DNA of 16,163 nucleotides from Bacteroidales bacterium (GTDB lineage: Bacteria; Bacteroidota; Bacteroidia; Bacteroidales; UBA7960). The notes beneath the pieces were generated by a model. The model made no database searches, was not told the origin of the DNA, and saw only the letters and a program-made list of their open reading frames with translations. This document shows positions 6,449 through 13,950 of the stretch, piece after piece (within the stretch, counting starts at the first letter, position 1; every line of letters begins with the position of its first letter). A program made the position numbers and the translations under genes. Location: assembly GCA_007128045.1 (NCBI GenBank), contig SKYG01000266.1, positions 1-16,163 on the forward strand. The letters are read 5' to 3'.

Positions 6449-7897
6449 ATGGAAAACAAAAACAACGATATATTAGACGAGGTAACCGGAGCGGAATATA
6501 AGTACGGTTTTTATACGGATCTTGAGATGGATCAGGCCCCGAAGGGACTTACAGAAGATACGATCAGATTCATTTCGGCAAAAAAGAACGAACCGGGATT
6601 TATGCTTGATTATCGGTTAAAGGCCTTTCGTCATTGGCAAACCCTAAAAGAACCACAATGGGCACATGTCGACTATCCTCCAATAGATTACCAGGATATT
6701 ATTTACTATTCGGCACCCAAAAAAGGTCCGAAATACGATAGTCTTGACCAGGTTGACCCGGAGCTTCTGGAGACTTTTGAGAAGTTGGGCATTCCGCTCG
6801 AGGAACAGAAGATGCTTGCCGGTGTCGCTGTTGATGCAGTGATGGACAGTGTTTCCGTTGCCACTACCTTTCGTGAGAAGCTGGCTGAAAAAGGGGTTAT
6901 TTTTTGTTCAATCAGTGAGGCCCTTCAAAAACATCCGGAAATTGTAGAAAAGTATTTGGGTACGGTTGTTCCTTTTACCGATAATTATTTTGCAGCGTTA
7001 AACTCTGCCGTGTTCAGCGATGGGTCTTTCGTTTACATTCCTGAAGGCGTTCGTTGTCCGATGGAACTTTCCACTTATTTCCGCATTAATGCTGCTAACA
7101 CCGGCCAGTTTGAACGTACACTTATCATTGCAGAAGAAGGAAGTTATGTCAGCTATATGGAAGGCTGCACTGCCCCCATCCGTGATGAGAACCAGCTCCA
7201 CGCAGCCATTGTGGAGATCATCGCGATGAAGAATGCCGAAGTCAGGTATGCCACTGTCCAAAACTGGTGGCCAGGCGACAAGCATGGACGTGGCGGGGTA
7301 TATAACTTTGTTACCAAACGGGGAATATGCGCAGGAGAACACTCCAAGATTTCCTGGACACAAGTAGAAACAGGATCAGCAATCACCTGGAAGTATCCAA
7401 GTGTCGTACTCAAAGGTGACTTTTCCGTCGGAGAGTTTTATTCTGTGGCCGTTACCAACAATAGACAGCAAGCAGACACTGGTACGAAAATGATCCATCT
7501 GGGTAAAAACACCAGAAGCACCATTATCAGCAAAGGAATTTCTGCAGGCAGAAGCAATAACAGCTATCGGGGTCTGGTAAAAGCCATCCCAAGAGCTATT
7601 AACACAAGGAATTTTACACAATGTGATTCTCTGCTGCTTGGTGATCAATGCGGGGCACATACCTTTCCATACATTGAGGTAGGTAATCGTTCTTCCGTTG
7701 TTGAACACGAAGCCACAACCAGTAAAATTTCAGAGGATCAATTATTTTATTGCCTTCAGCGAGGAATTGACATGGAGAGTGCCATAGGCCTTATTGTAAA
7801 TGGCTATGCCAGAGAGGTCTTGAATAAGTTACCGATGGAATTTGCCGTTGAGGCTCAGAAACTATTGTCAATCAGTCTGGAAGGCAGTGTTGGCTAA
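6449..7897 (+). CDS. sufB: Fe-S cluster assembly scaffold SufB
   Basis: A 482-residue SufB, the scaffold subunit of the cytoplasmic SufBC2D complex on which new Fe-S clusters are built. The family pattern runs throughout: PKGLTEDTIRFISAKKNEP near the N-terminus, YIPEGVRCPMELSTYFRIN, YMEGCTAPIRDENQLHAA, and the C-terminal block NFTQCDSLLLGDQCGAHTFPY. Cys392 in that block corresponds to the essential cluster/persulfide cysteine known as Cys405 in E. coli SufB. The VEHEATTSKISEDQLFYCLQ segment that follows is also strongly conserved. The length is normal for the family (about 465–495). It is the first gene of the operon, with sufC starting 24 bp after its stop. The ATG is the first after the promoter in frame and gives the expected N-terminus. 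Confidence 0.98.
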   Translation: MENKNNDILDEVTGAEYKYGFYTDLEMDQAPKGLTEDTIRFISAKKNEPGFMLDYRLKAFRHWQTLKEPQWAHVDYPPIDYQDIIYYSAPKKGPKYDSLDQVDPELLETFEKLGIPLEEQKMLAGVAVDAVMDSVSVATTFREKLAEKGVIFCSISEALQKHPEIVEKYLGTVVPFTDNYFAALNSAVFSDGSFVYIPEGVRCPMELSTYFRINAANTGQFERTLIIAEEGSYVSYMEGCTAPIRDENQLHAAIVEIIAMKNAEVRYATVQNWWPGDKHGRGGVYNFVTKRGICAGEHSKISWTQVETGSAITWKYPSVVLKGDFSVGEFYSVAVTNNRQQADTGTKMIHLGKNTRSTIISKGISAGRSNNSYRGLVKAIPRAINTRNFTQCDSLLLGDQCGAHTFPYIEVGNRSSVVEHEATTSKISEDQLFYCLQRGIDMESAIGLIVNGYAREVLNKLPMEFAVEAQKLLSISLEGSVG

Positions 7898-7921
7898 TTT
7901 TTAAAATTAAACTTTTGTCAC

Positions 7922-8674
7922 ATGTTAAGTATAAAGAATTTACAAGTCTCTATAGATGGGCAAACCATCCTTAAACAATTTAATCTGGAAGTAAAGGCTG
8001 GCGAGATACATGCCATTATGGGTCCCAATGGCACCGGGAAAAGCACCCTGGCTTCAGTCATCGCAGGCCGCGACTTATTTCAGGTCGACTCAGGCGAGAT
8101 CACCTATGAAGGAAAGAACTTATTTGATATGGCTCCTGAAGAACGCGCACGCGAGGGTATCTTTCTTGGCTTTCAGTATCCGGTCGAGATTCCCGGAGTG
8201 AGCATGGCCAACTTTATGCGCACAGCCATGAATGAAAAGCGCAAACATTTTGGGATGGAGCCATTATCAGGGGCCGAGTTTCTGAAGATCATGGAGCAAA
8301 AAAAGAAACTTGTCGATATCCATTCCAACTTGACCAATCGTGCTGTCAATGAAGGCTTCTCCGGCGGTGAAAAGAAAAAAAATGAAATATTCCAGATGGC
8401 ACTGCTTGATCCCAAATTGGCCATTCTCGACGAAACCGACTCCGGTCTTGATATCGACGCATTAAAAATTGTAGCCAACGGGGTCAATAAGCTTCGTCGT
8501 AAAGACAATGCCACCATTGTTATCACACACTATCAAAGACTTCTGGAACATATTATCCCAGACTATGTACATGTGCTGTTTGATGGCCGGATAGTAAAAA
8601 GTGGAGACAAAGAACTGGCAAAACAACTTGAAAGCAAAGGCTATGAATGGATAAAAAAGGAGATACTGGTATGA
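7922..8674 (+). CDS. sufC: Fe-S cluster assembly ATPase SufC
   Basis: A 250-residue ABC-type ATPase of the SufBC2D complex; it is soluble, not a transporter, and its ATP-driven dimerisation opens the SufB–SufD interface. The motifs are complete: Walker A GPNGTGKST (34–42; most SufC proteins have GSGKS here), the Q-loop region LGFQYPVEIPGV, the signature FSGGEKKKNE (146–155), Walker B LAILDE with Glu171, D-loop SGLD (174–177) and H-loop His203. The run SGGEKKKNE and ETDSGLDIDAL are diagnostic of SufC within the ABC superfamily. The stop codon overlaps the sufD start by 4 bp (ATGA), which points to translational coupling. Confidence 0.98.
   Translation: MLSIKNLQVSIDGQTILKQFNLEVKAGEIHAIMGPNGTGKSTLASVIAGRDLFQVDSGEITYEGKNLFDMAPEERAREGIFLGFQYPVEIPGVSMANFMRTAMNEKRKHFGMEPLSGAEFLKIMEQKKKLVDIHSNLTNRAVNEGFSGGEKKKNEIFQMALLDPKLAILDETDSGLDIDALKIVANGVNKLRRKDNATIVITHYQRLLEHIIPDYVHVLFDGRIVKSGDKELAKQLESKGYEWIKKEILV
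8657..8662 (+). promoter_or_regulatory. Shine-Dalgarno sequence fixing the sufD start
   Basis: AAGGAG lies 8 bases before the ATG at 8671, inside the last codons of sufC. Good Shine-Dalgarno sites are rare in Bacteroidota. This one, with the ATGA overlap, favours 8671 over the in-frame ATG at 8647. Confidence 0.65.
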
Positions 8675-10080
8675 TTACGGCCAAAAACACACTTCCCATA
8701 AAAGAGCGGCTGTTGGAGTTATATTCTTTACATAGCGATGCCATTAAAGGTCAATCAACTCCGTTATCAAACAGGCTTAGAAGCAATGCCCTTTCCATAT
8801 TTAAGGAAAAAGGGTTCCCCACCAGTCATTTAGAGGCCTGGCGATATTCAAGCCTTGACCATCTGCTTCAGACCGAATACGCCTTTGATTTTTCCAATCA
8901 AAGCCGAAGCCTGGAAATCGAAAGCATCTTTACATGTGATGTGTACGACCTTGACACCTTCAGTGTTACCTTGCTTAACGGTTGGTTTGTTTACAAACAC
9001 GCGCCTCTTACCCGTTTATCAAATGGCACCATCATTGGTAGTCTGGCGAAAGCAATGGAAGTATATCCCGAACTGATAGATAAATATTTGGGCAAAGCAG
9101 CAAAAATCGAAGACTCTGAGCTTGCTGCCCTGAATACAGCTTTCATGCAAGATGGACTGTTTATTTACGTTCCTGAACATGTAAAGGTAGAAAAGCCCAT
9201 TCAGCTGATCAATATAGTATACAGCGACACACCGGTATTTCTGCAGCCAAGGCACCTGATCATCGCCGACAAGCATTCCGAGCTTACCTTAGTACATTGC
9301 GACCATTCACTCACCCATAAGGTAAGTTTCACGAATACGGTGCTGGAGCTGTTTACCGAAGAAGGTGCCATCGTGAACCATTATAAGATCCAGAATAAAG
9401 GCCGTAACTCAGCATTGGTCACTTCAAATTATTTTTATCAAAAACAAAATAGCCGCTTATATAGCAGCATAGTGACACTAAATGGAGGGTTTACAAAGAA
9501 CATCATCGATGCAACCCTCTCTCAGCCCGGATGTCACTCTGATCACAGCGGGTTATATCTGGCAGACCATAACCAGCATGTCGATAACCAATTGTTTCTT
9601 GATCACGCAGCCCCGGATTGCACCAGCGAGCAACTTTTTAAGGGGATCGTTGACGACCAGGCCAGATCGGTCTTTTCAGGCAAAATACTTGTTCGTCGGG
9701 ATGCGCAGCGAACCCGGGCATATCAAAACAACAAAAACCTGCTACTGTCAGATGATGCAAGGGCCAATACACAGCCGCATTTGGAAATCTACGCTGATGA
9801 TGTTAAATGCAGCCACGGAGCCACAGTGGGGCAACTTGACCCGGAAGCCATGTTTTATCTTCGATCCAGGGGACTCTGCGAAAAAACAGCGCGGCAGCTG
9901 ATGATGTATGCATTTGCGGTGGAAGTTATTAACAAAATAAACATACAGCCGTTAACGCTACGATTAGATCACATGGTAGAAAAACGATTGAGGGGAGAAC
10001 TCTCTATTTGCGACCAATGTATGATTCATTGTAACAGCTTGGAGCCAACCACATTCAGCATCGACCTTAGCAAAATATAA
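8671..10080 (+). CDS. sufD: Fe-S cluster assembly protein SufD
   Basis: A 469-residue SufD, paralogue of SufB and its partner in SufBC2D. The core beta-helix ends in the conserved NNKNLLLSDDA…LEIYADDVKCSHGATVGQLD block; His382 in CSHGAT fits the functionally important His360 of E. coli SufD. The N-terminus (FKEKGFPTSHLEAWRYSSLD) is also typical. Translation is coupled to sufC by a 4-bp overlap and an AAGGAG site; the longer frame from 8647 adds eight residues inside sufC and is not favoured. The protein ends in a cysteine cluster, Cys447-x2-Cys450-x3-Cys454, followed by 15 residues. Similar CxxCxxxHC-like tails occur in Bacteroidota SufD proteins as I remember them, but are absent from E. coli SufD, which is shorter (423 residues). 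The next gene starts 82 bp downstream. Confidence 0.97.
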   Translation: MITAKNTLPIKERLLELYSLHSDAIKGQSTPLSNRLRSNALSIFKEKGFPTSHLEAWRYSSLDHLLQTEYAFDFSNQSRSLEIESIFTCDVYDLDTFSVTLLNGWFVYKHAPLTRLSNGTIIGSLAKAMEVYPELIDKYLGKAAKIEDSELAALNTAFMQDGLFIYVPEHVKVEKPIQLINIVYSDTPVFLQPRHLIIADKHSELTLVHCDHSLTHKVSFTNTVLELFTEEGAIVNHYKIQNKGRNSALVTSNYFYQKQNSRLYSSIVTLNGGFTKNIIDATLSQPGCHSDHSGLYLADHNQHVDNQLFLDHAAPDCTSEQLFKGIVDDQARSVFSGKILVRRDAQRTRAYQNNKNLLLSDDARANTQPHLEIYADDVKCSHGATVGQLDPEAMFYLRSRGLCEKTARQLMMYAFAVEVINKINIQPLTLRLDHMVEKRLRGELSICDQCMIHCNSLEPTTFSIDLSKI

Positions 10081-10162
10081 TCTGTAGCACCCTGGCGATC
10101 AACATGTCGAATAGTTTGTGAAATAGCCTTAACAGAATGACATTAAATACCATACTAGAATT

Positions 10163-11383
10163 ATGCTGCTGAACATTGAACAGATACGCACTGATTTTCC
10201 CGCACTGCACCAGCATGTGAATGGCAGGAAACTCATATATTTTGATAACGCAGCTACTACACAAAAGCCTCAAGCAGTAATTAACAGGATCAGCGAATAT
10301 TACAGTCACGAAAACAGCAATATTCATCGCGGTGCTCATTACCTTAGCCATAAAGCAACCGAAGCATATGAACAGGCGCGGAAAACACTTCAGCAATTTT
10401 TGAATGCTCCTGATGATCGTCAGATCATATTTACACGGGGCACCACTGAATCCATCAACCTTGTTGCAAGCTCTTTTTGCAAAAAGTTTGTCAAACCCGG
10501 TGATGAAATACTGATTTCAGCCATGGAGCACCATTCCAATATCGTGCCATGGCAGATCGCTTGCCAGGATCATCAGGCTGAGTTGAAGGTTATTCCAATG
10601 AATGATAAAGGTGAATTGGAATTGGAACACCTAAGTACTTTATTAACCAGTAAAACGAAATTGCTGGCAGTTACCCATGTCAGCAATGCCCTGGGAACCA
10701 TTAACCCGATAAAGGAAATTATCACCATAGCACATAAAAACGGCACTCCGGTATTAATTGACGGGGCACAAGCCACATCGCACCTGGCAGTTGACGTGCA
10801 GGATCTGGATTGCGATTTCTATTGCATGTCTGCGCATAAGCTGTATGGGCCGATGGGAGTTGGCGTATTGTATGGAAAGGAATCCTGGCTAGAGGCAATG
10901 CCCCCATATCAGGGGGGAGGTGAAATGATCAAAGATGTAAGTTTCACTAAAACGAGCTATAATGATCTTCCATTCAAGTTTGAAGCGGGCACTCCTAATG
11001 TAGGAGATGTTCTTGGAATGGAAGAGGCAGTGAAATATATCAACCATCTGGGAATTAAAAATATCGCAGCTCATGAAACTGAGCTGATGGATTACGCCTT
11101 GTCGAAACTCGGCTCTGTTGATACATTGCGCTTTATCGGAACCCCAAACGAACGTACCGGTGTCATTTCTTTTTCCTTTAATGACATTCATCCTTATGAC
11201 ACAGGCATTATTCTTGACAAACTCGGCATAGCTGTACGTACAGGACATCATTGCGCCCAGCCGGTTATGGATTTCTTTGGAATACCCGGAACTGTCAGGG
11301 TGTCTTTTGGATTCTACAATACACGAGAAGAAGTTGACCAGCTAATAGAAGCGCTTGAAAAAGTAAGGATCATGTTCAGCTAA
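10163..11383 (+). CDS. sufS: Cysteine desulfurase SufS (class II)
   Basis: A 406-residue pyridoxal-phosphate enzyme that takes sulfur from L-cysteine, giving alanine and an enzyme persulfide for Fe-S assembly. Visible residues: Lys226 in MSAHKLYGP (Schiff base to PLP), Cys364 in RTGHHCAQP (persulfide carrier), His123 in MEHHSN and Asp200-Gly-Ala-Gln203 (PLP ring contacts). Length and the positions of Lys226 and Cys364 equal those of E. coli SufS. The short RTGHHCAQP loop with the cysteine in a class II context means it works with an accessory acceptor, and sufE follows 20 bp later. The 82-bp gap before it holds no clear promoter (only TAGTTTG, one base short of consensus), so it is taken as part of the operon. 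Confidence 0.98.
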   Translation: MLLNIEQIRTDFPALHQHVNGRKLIYFDNAATTQKPQAVINRISEYYSHENSNIHRGAHYLSHKATEAYEQARKTLQQFLNAPDDRQIIFTRGTTESINLVASSFCKKFVKPGDEILISAMEHHSNIVPWQIACQDHQAELKVIPMNDKGELELEHLSTLLTSKTKLLAVTHVSNALGTINPIKEIITIAHKNGTPVLIDGAQATSHLAVDVQDLDCDFYCMSAHKLYGPMGVGVLYGKESWLEAMPPYQGGGEMIKDVSFTKTSYNDLPFKFEAGTPNVGDVLGMEEAVKYINHLGIKNIAAHETELMDYALSKLGSVDTLRFIGTPNERTGVISFSFNDIHPYDTGIILDKLGIAVRTGHHCAQPVMDFFGIPGTVRVSFGFYNTREEVDQLIEALEKVRIMFS

Positions 11384-11403
11384 TCCATTTATTATTGAAC
11401 TAT

Positions 11404-11829
11404 ATGACAATACAGGAACAGGAAAAAAACATTATTGCAGAGTTTGAGTTATTTGATGACTGGATGGACAAATACAATTACATCATTGAACTGGGGAAGT
11501 CATTACCGCCGTTCGACCCGGAACTCAAACAGGATAAATACCTTATTAAAGGTTGCCAGGCACATGTTTGGCTTTATCCGACGCATCAAAATGGCAAGGT
11601 ATTCTTTACAGCCGACAGCGATGCCATGATCACAAAAGGGATTGTTGCACTGCTTATCAGGGTATTATCCGGCCAGCCTCCAGTAGAAATTATCAAAAGC
11701 AATCTTGATTTTATACAACAAATCGGGCTAAGAGATCATTTATCACAAACCCGGTCGAATGGATTAAGCAATATGATCAAGCAGATGAAGCTTTACGCAA
11801 TCGCCTTAGAATCAAGTCACAAAAAATAA
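11404..11829 (+). CDS. sufE: Sulfur acceptor protein SufE
   Basis: A 141-residue SufE. It accepts sulfane sulfur from SufS on a single cysteine, stimulates desulfurase turnover, and hands the sulfur to SufB. Cys51 in LIKGCQAHVW is the acceptor and sits at the same number as in E. coli SufE. The preceding LGKSLPPFDPELKQDKYLI and the following SDAMITKGIVALLIRVLSG are typical of the family. The frame can be read from a TTG at 11395, adding three residues, but the ATG at 11404 is the natural start. It lies 20 bp after sufS and 15 bp before the DUF59 gene. Confidence 0.97.
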   Translation: MTIQEQEKNIIAEFELFDDWMDKYNYIIELGKSLPPFDPELKQDKYLIKGCQAHVWLYPTHQNGKVFFTADSDAMITKGIVALLIRVLSGQPPVEIIKSNLDFIQQIGLRDHLSQTRSNGLSNMIKQMKLYAIALESSHKK

Positions 11830-11844
11830 TACCTGGCAATTAGT

Positions 11845-12165
11845 ATGGATCCACAACAAAAAGCTATTATAGAAAACCAGGCTGTTGATGCCTTACGTAA
11901 CGTTTACGACCCGGAGATTCCTGTAAATGTGTATGATCTTGGGTTGATATATGATATTATCATTGACGATCATGGACAAGTACAGATCGTAATGACACTT
12001 ACCAATCCAAATTGTCCGGTAGCCGACAGTATGCCTCTGGAAGTAAAAAATGCCGTACTTGGCATTGAAGGTGTTAGCAAAGTGTCTGTCGAAATGGTAT
12101 TCGAGCCTGAATGGAATAAAGAAATGATGTCTGAGGCTGCCATGCTTGAGTTAGGTTTAATTTAA
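11845..12165 (+). CDS. sufT: DUF59/MIP18-family SUF-associated Fe-S assembly protein (SufT-like)
   Basis: A 106-residue stand-alone DUF59 domain. The family hallmarks are YDPEIPVNVYDLGLIYDI (21–38) and MTLTNPNCPVADSMP (50–64) with the conserved Cys57. Members include bacterial SufT, PaaD-like proteins and eukaryotic MIP18/CIAO2, all involved in Fe-S protein maturation; SufT has been tied to Fe-S assembly when demand is high, including lipoate synthesis. Its place as the last gene of a sufBCDSE operon strongly supports a SUF role, probably cluster transfer to target proteins. The symbol is given by family and context; the exact role in this organism is inferred. It ends the tightly spaced run; 121 bp follow before gcvH, without an obvious terminator. 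Confidence 0.88.
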   Translation: MDPQQKAIIENQAVDALRNVYDPEIPVNVYDLGLIYDIIIDDHGQVQIVMTLTNPNCPVADSMPLEVKNAVLGIEGVSKVSVEMVFEPEWNKEMMSEAAMLELGLI

Positions 12166-12233
12166 GTCCTGCTGTTTATTTCATGCTTTGGTTATATGAA
12201 TGAAAATCATTTTTTTTCTTAGGAAAAAGATTG

Positions 12234-12241
12234 TATTTTTG
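12234..12241 (+). promoter_or_regulatory. Candidate -7 promoter element for gcvH
   Basis: TATTTTTG matches TAnnTTTG exactly, 45 bases before the gcvH ATG. The -33 region is only a T run, not TTTG. It lies inside the longer open frame from 12200, which supports the ATG at 12287. gcvH may also receive read-through from the SUF operon. Confidence 0.5.
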
Positions 12242-12286
12242 GCTTCTATAAACCAATCATCACATATTAACCAAATATCAGACAAA

Positions 12287-12667
12287 ATGAACGTACCGCA
12301 GAGTCTTAAATATACCAAAGACCACGAATGGGTCAGAGTTGACGGAGACCTGGCTATTGTGGGTATTACCGATTTCGCGCAACACGAACTGGGAGATATC
12401 GTCTATATCGAAGTCGGGACGATTGGAGAGACCCTTGACCAGGAAGAAACTTTTGGCACCATTGAAGCAGTAAAAACAGTTTCTGATCTTTTTATGCCCG
12501 TTGGGGGCGAAATTCTTGAGTTTAATGATGAGCTCGAATCATCTCCGGATATTATCAACAAGGATCCTTATGAAAAAGGATGGATCATAAAGGTAAAAAT
12601 GAGCGATGTATCAGAACTTGATGCGCTCTTAACTGCGGATCAATACCTTGAGTTAACCGGGGCATAG
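12287..12667 (+). CDS. gcvH: Glycine cleavage system H protein
   Basis: A 126-residue lipoyl carrier protein. It shuttles the aminomethyl group between the P, T and L proteins of the glycine cleavage system, and in some bacteria relays lipoyl groups to other enzymes. The lipoyl-lysine is Lys63 in FGTIEAVKTVSDLFMPVGG. Other family marks are YTKDHEWVRVDGD at the N-terminus, GITDFAQHELGDIVYIE and the C-terminal NKDPYEKGWIIKV. The frame is open to 12200, but the extra residues (KIIFFLRKKIVFL…) overlap a promoter box and are not part of the family, so the ATG at 12287 is used. gcvP and gcvT are not in the window. The VanZ-like gene starts 20 bp after its stop. Confidence 0.97.
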   Translation: MNVPQSLKYTKDHEWVRVDGDLAIVGITDFAQHELGDIVYIEVGTIGETLDQEETFGTIEAVKTVSDLFMPVGGEILEFNDELESSPDIINKDPYEKGWIIKVKMSDVSELDALLTADQYLELTGA

Positions 12668-12687
12668 GCTTCATTCATTTTTTTGTA

Positions 12688-13080
12688 ATGAGTCTCATAC
12701 GTATACTCCCCGCAATTTTTTGGGGGGTTATCATATTTTGGGTCATCAGCGCGCCCCAAACCCAACTACCAGATTCTGAATTGTTGCGGCTGCCTTTAAT
12801 TGATAAAGTAATTCATTTTATTCTATTTTTTGTCTTTTCTGTGCTGCTTGCATATGGTCTGAATAAATCCACCAGCAACCGCATCACTGGTAAACCGCTG
12901 ATTATAATTATATTATCTATAGGATTGCTTTATGGCGCTATCACTGAACTTTTTCAGTTTGCGGTGCTCCCAGACAGAGAAGGAAGTGTATTCGACTTCA
13001 TAGCCAATGCATTTGGAACGATTTTTGGACTACTATTTTTCAGGTATTGTACTAAACCAAAAAAAACAGGTAACAAATAA
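12688..13080 (+). CDS. VanZ-like small integral membrane protein
   Basis: A 130-residue protein with about four membrane segments (near 6–21, 40–57, 70–88 and 101–118) and a basic C-terminal tail (KPKKTGNK). The marks of the VanZ-like family are present: LIDKVIHFILFFVFSVLL (DK-x2-H-F) and ITELFQF…PDREGSVFDFIANAFG (E-x2-Q, R-x3-D-x3-N-x2-G). VanZ itself gives low-level teicoplanin resistance, but most family members have no known role, and there is no glycopeptide-resistance context here. The gene follows gcvH by 20 bp and probably shares its transcript. Small VanZ-like genes next to gcvH are, to my memory, common in Bacteroidota. Confidence 0.85.
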   Translation: MSLIRILPAIFWGVIIFWVISAPQTQLPDSELLRLPLIDKVIHFILFFVFSVLLAYGLNKSTSNRITGKPLIIIILSIGLLYGAITELFQFAVLPDREGSVFDFIANAFGTIFGLLFFRYCTKPKKTGNK

Positions 13081-13107
13081 TTAATTGTGGGTTGAAGAAT
13101 GAAAGTG

Positions 13108-13140
13108 TTTGATTTTTTTTATAAATAATTTGTATATTAG
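13108..13140 (+). promoter_or_regulatory. Promoter of the TonB-like gene
   Basis: TTTG at 13108–13111 and TATATTAG at 13133–13140 are 21 bases apart. The -7 box differs from TAnnTTTG by one base (TTAG for TTTG). The leader would be about 67 nt. Confidence 0.6.
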
Positions 13141-13212
13141 CAGCCTGTTTTCAAACCACATAATTGAACACGAGTCAGCATCATCCAAACAACCAAAAAC
13201 CAAGAAGTTTTT

Positions 13213-13887
13213 ATGGAAACAAAAAAAACACCAAAGGCTGATCTTGAGAACAAAAAGCGCCTATTCCTTCAGATAGGTATAGCTGTTGCACTTTTAGGGG
13301 TTCTTGTCGCTTTTGAATGGAAGCAATATGAGCGGCCGGAGTTTGATCTGGGCACTTTGGATATGGAAATCATAGAAGAGGAAGAAATTCCCATTACACG
13401 CCAGGAACAACCCCCGCCCCCACCTCCACCAGAGCCATCCACAGAGTTGATCATCGTTGATGACGACGTGGAAATTGAAGAAGAATTCGTTATTGATGTT
13501 GAAGCAACTGTCTTCACGGAAGTTCAGGAGTTTGCGCCAATCATTGTGGAGGAGGAAGAAGTGGAGGAGGATGTGATCTTTACCGTTGTTGAGGATCAGC
13601 CAGGTTTTCCCGGAGGAGAAGAAGCCAGGATCCGTTTTTTGCAGGAAAACCTCAGATATCCCCAGATGGCAAGGGAAGCTGGTATTCAGGGAACTGTTTT
13701 CGTCACCTTTGTTGTTGAAAGAGATGGAAGCGTTACTGATGTCAGGGTGCTACGTGGAATTGGTGGTGGCTGCGATGAAGAAGCTGTCAGGGTGGTAAGA
13801 AATATGCCCCGCTGGGAGCCGGGTCGTCAAAGAGGCCAGCCTGTAAGGGTTCAGTTCAACATGCCAATACGTTTCGTTCTCAATTAA
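13213..13887 (+). CDS. TonB-like energy transducer
   Basis: A 224-residue inner-membrane protein. A basic N-terminus (ENKKR) is followed by one membrane segment (about 17–36, FLQIGIAVALLGVLVAFEW). Residues 37–130 form a periplasmic linker with seven prolines in a row (67–73) and long acidic stretches (EEEEIP, VDDDVEIEEE, VEEEEVEED). The C-terminal TonB domain (about 145–224) carries LRYPQMAREAGIQGTVFVTF and VTDVRVLRGIGGGCDEEAVR, ending MPIRFVL. It would couple the proton motive force, through ExbB/ExbD, to outer-membrane TonB-dependent receptors. No exbB, exbD or receptor gene is in the window. The acidic linker differs from the Lys-Pro/Glu-Pro linker of E. coli TonB. It has its own promoter and terminator, so it is a single-gene unit; its receptor partner is unknown. 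Confidence 0.9.
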   Translation: METKKTPKADLENKKRLFLQIGIAVALLGVLVAFEWKQYERPEFDLGTLDMEIIEEEEIPITRQEQPPPPPPPEPSTELIIVDDDVEIEEEFVIDVEATVFTEVQEFAPIIVEEEEVEEDVIFTVVEDQPGFPGGEEARIRFLQENLRYPQMAREAGIQGTVFVTFVVERDGSVTDVRVLRGIGGGCDEEAVRVVRNMPRWEPGRQRGQPVRVQFNMPIRFVLN

Positions 13888-13916
13888 CTGCGAATTACCA
13901 AACAATAAATACAAAG

Positions 13917-13950
13917 AAGCTGCTTCTCATAATAGAGGCAGCTTTTTTTT
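13917..13950 (+). terminator. Rho-independent terminator of the TonB-like gene
   Basis: AAGCTGCTTCT (13917–13927) pairs with AGAGGCAGCTT (13934–13944), with one T·G wobble, around the loop CATAAT, followed by eight T. The T run ends at the last base of the recG stop codon on the other strand. The hairpin also has A's on its left side, so it may work for recG as well, though less well. Confidence 0.9.

Noticed and set aside
6998..7713. Several open frames of 69–121 codons overlapping sufB in other frames
   Set aside because: sufB is unmistakable on the plus strand; these are shadows caused by its base composition.
9482..9901. 139-codon open frame inside sufD, other frame
   Set aside because: It lies fully within the conserved SufD core and has no recognisable features.
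10112..10118. TAGTTTG before sufS as a possible internal promoter
   Set aside because: It has one base fewer than TAnnTTTG and no -33 box; sufS is better explained as part of the operon.
12200..12286. N-terminal extension of gcvH from an ATG at 12200
   Set aside because: The extra 29 residues are not part of the GcvH family and a -7 promoter element lies inside.
12688..13080. VanZ-like gene as an antibiotic resistance determinant
   Set aside because: There are no vanA/B/X-type genes nearby, and most VanZ-like proteins have no resistance role.
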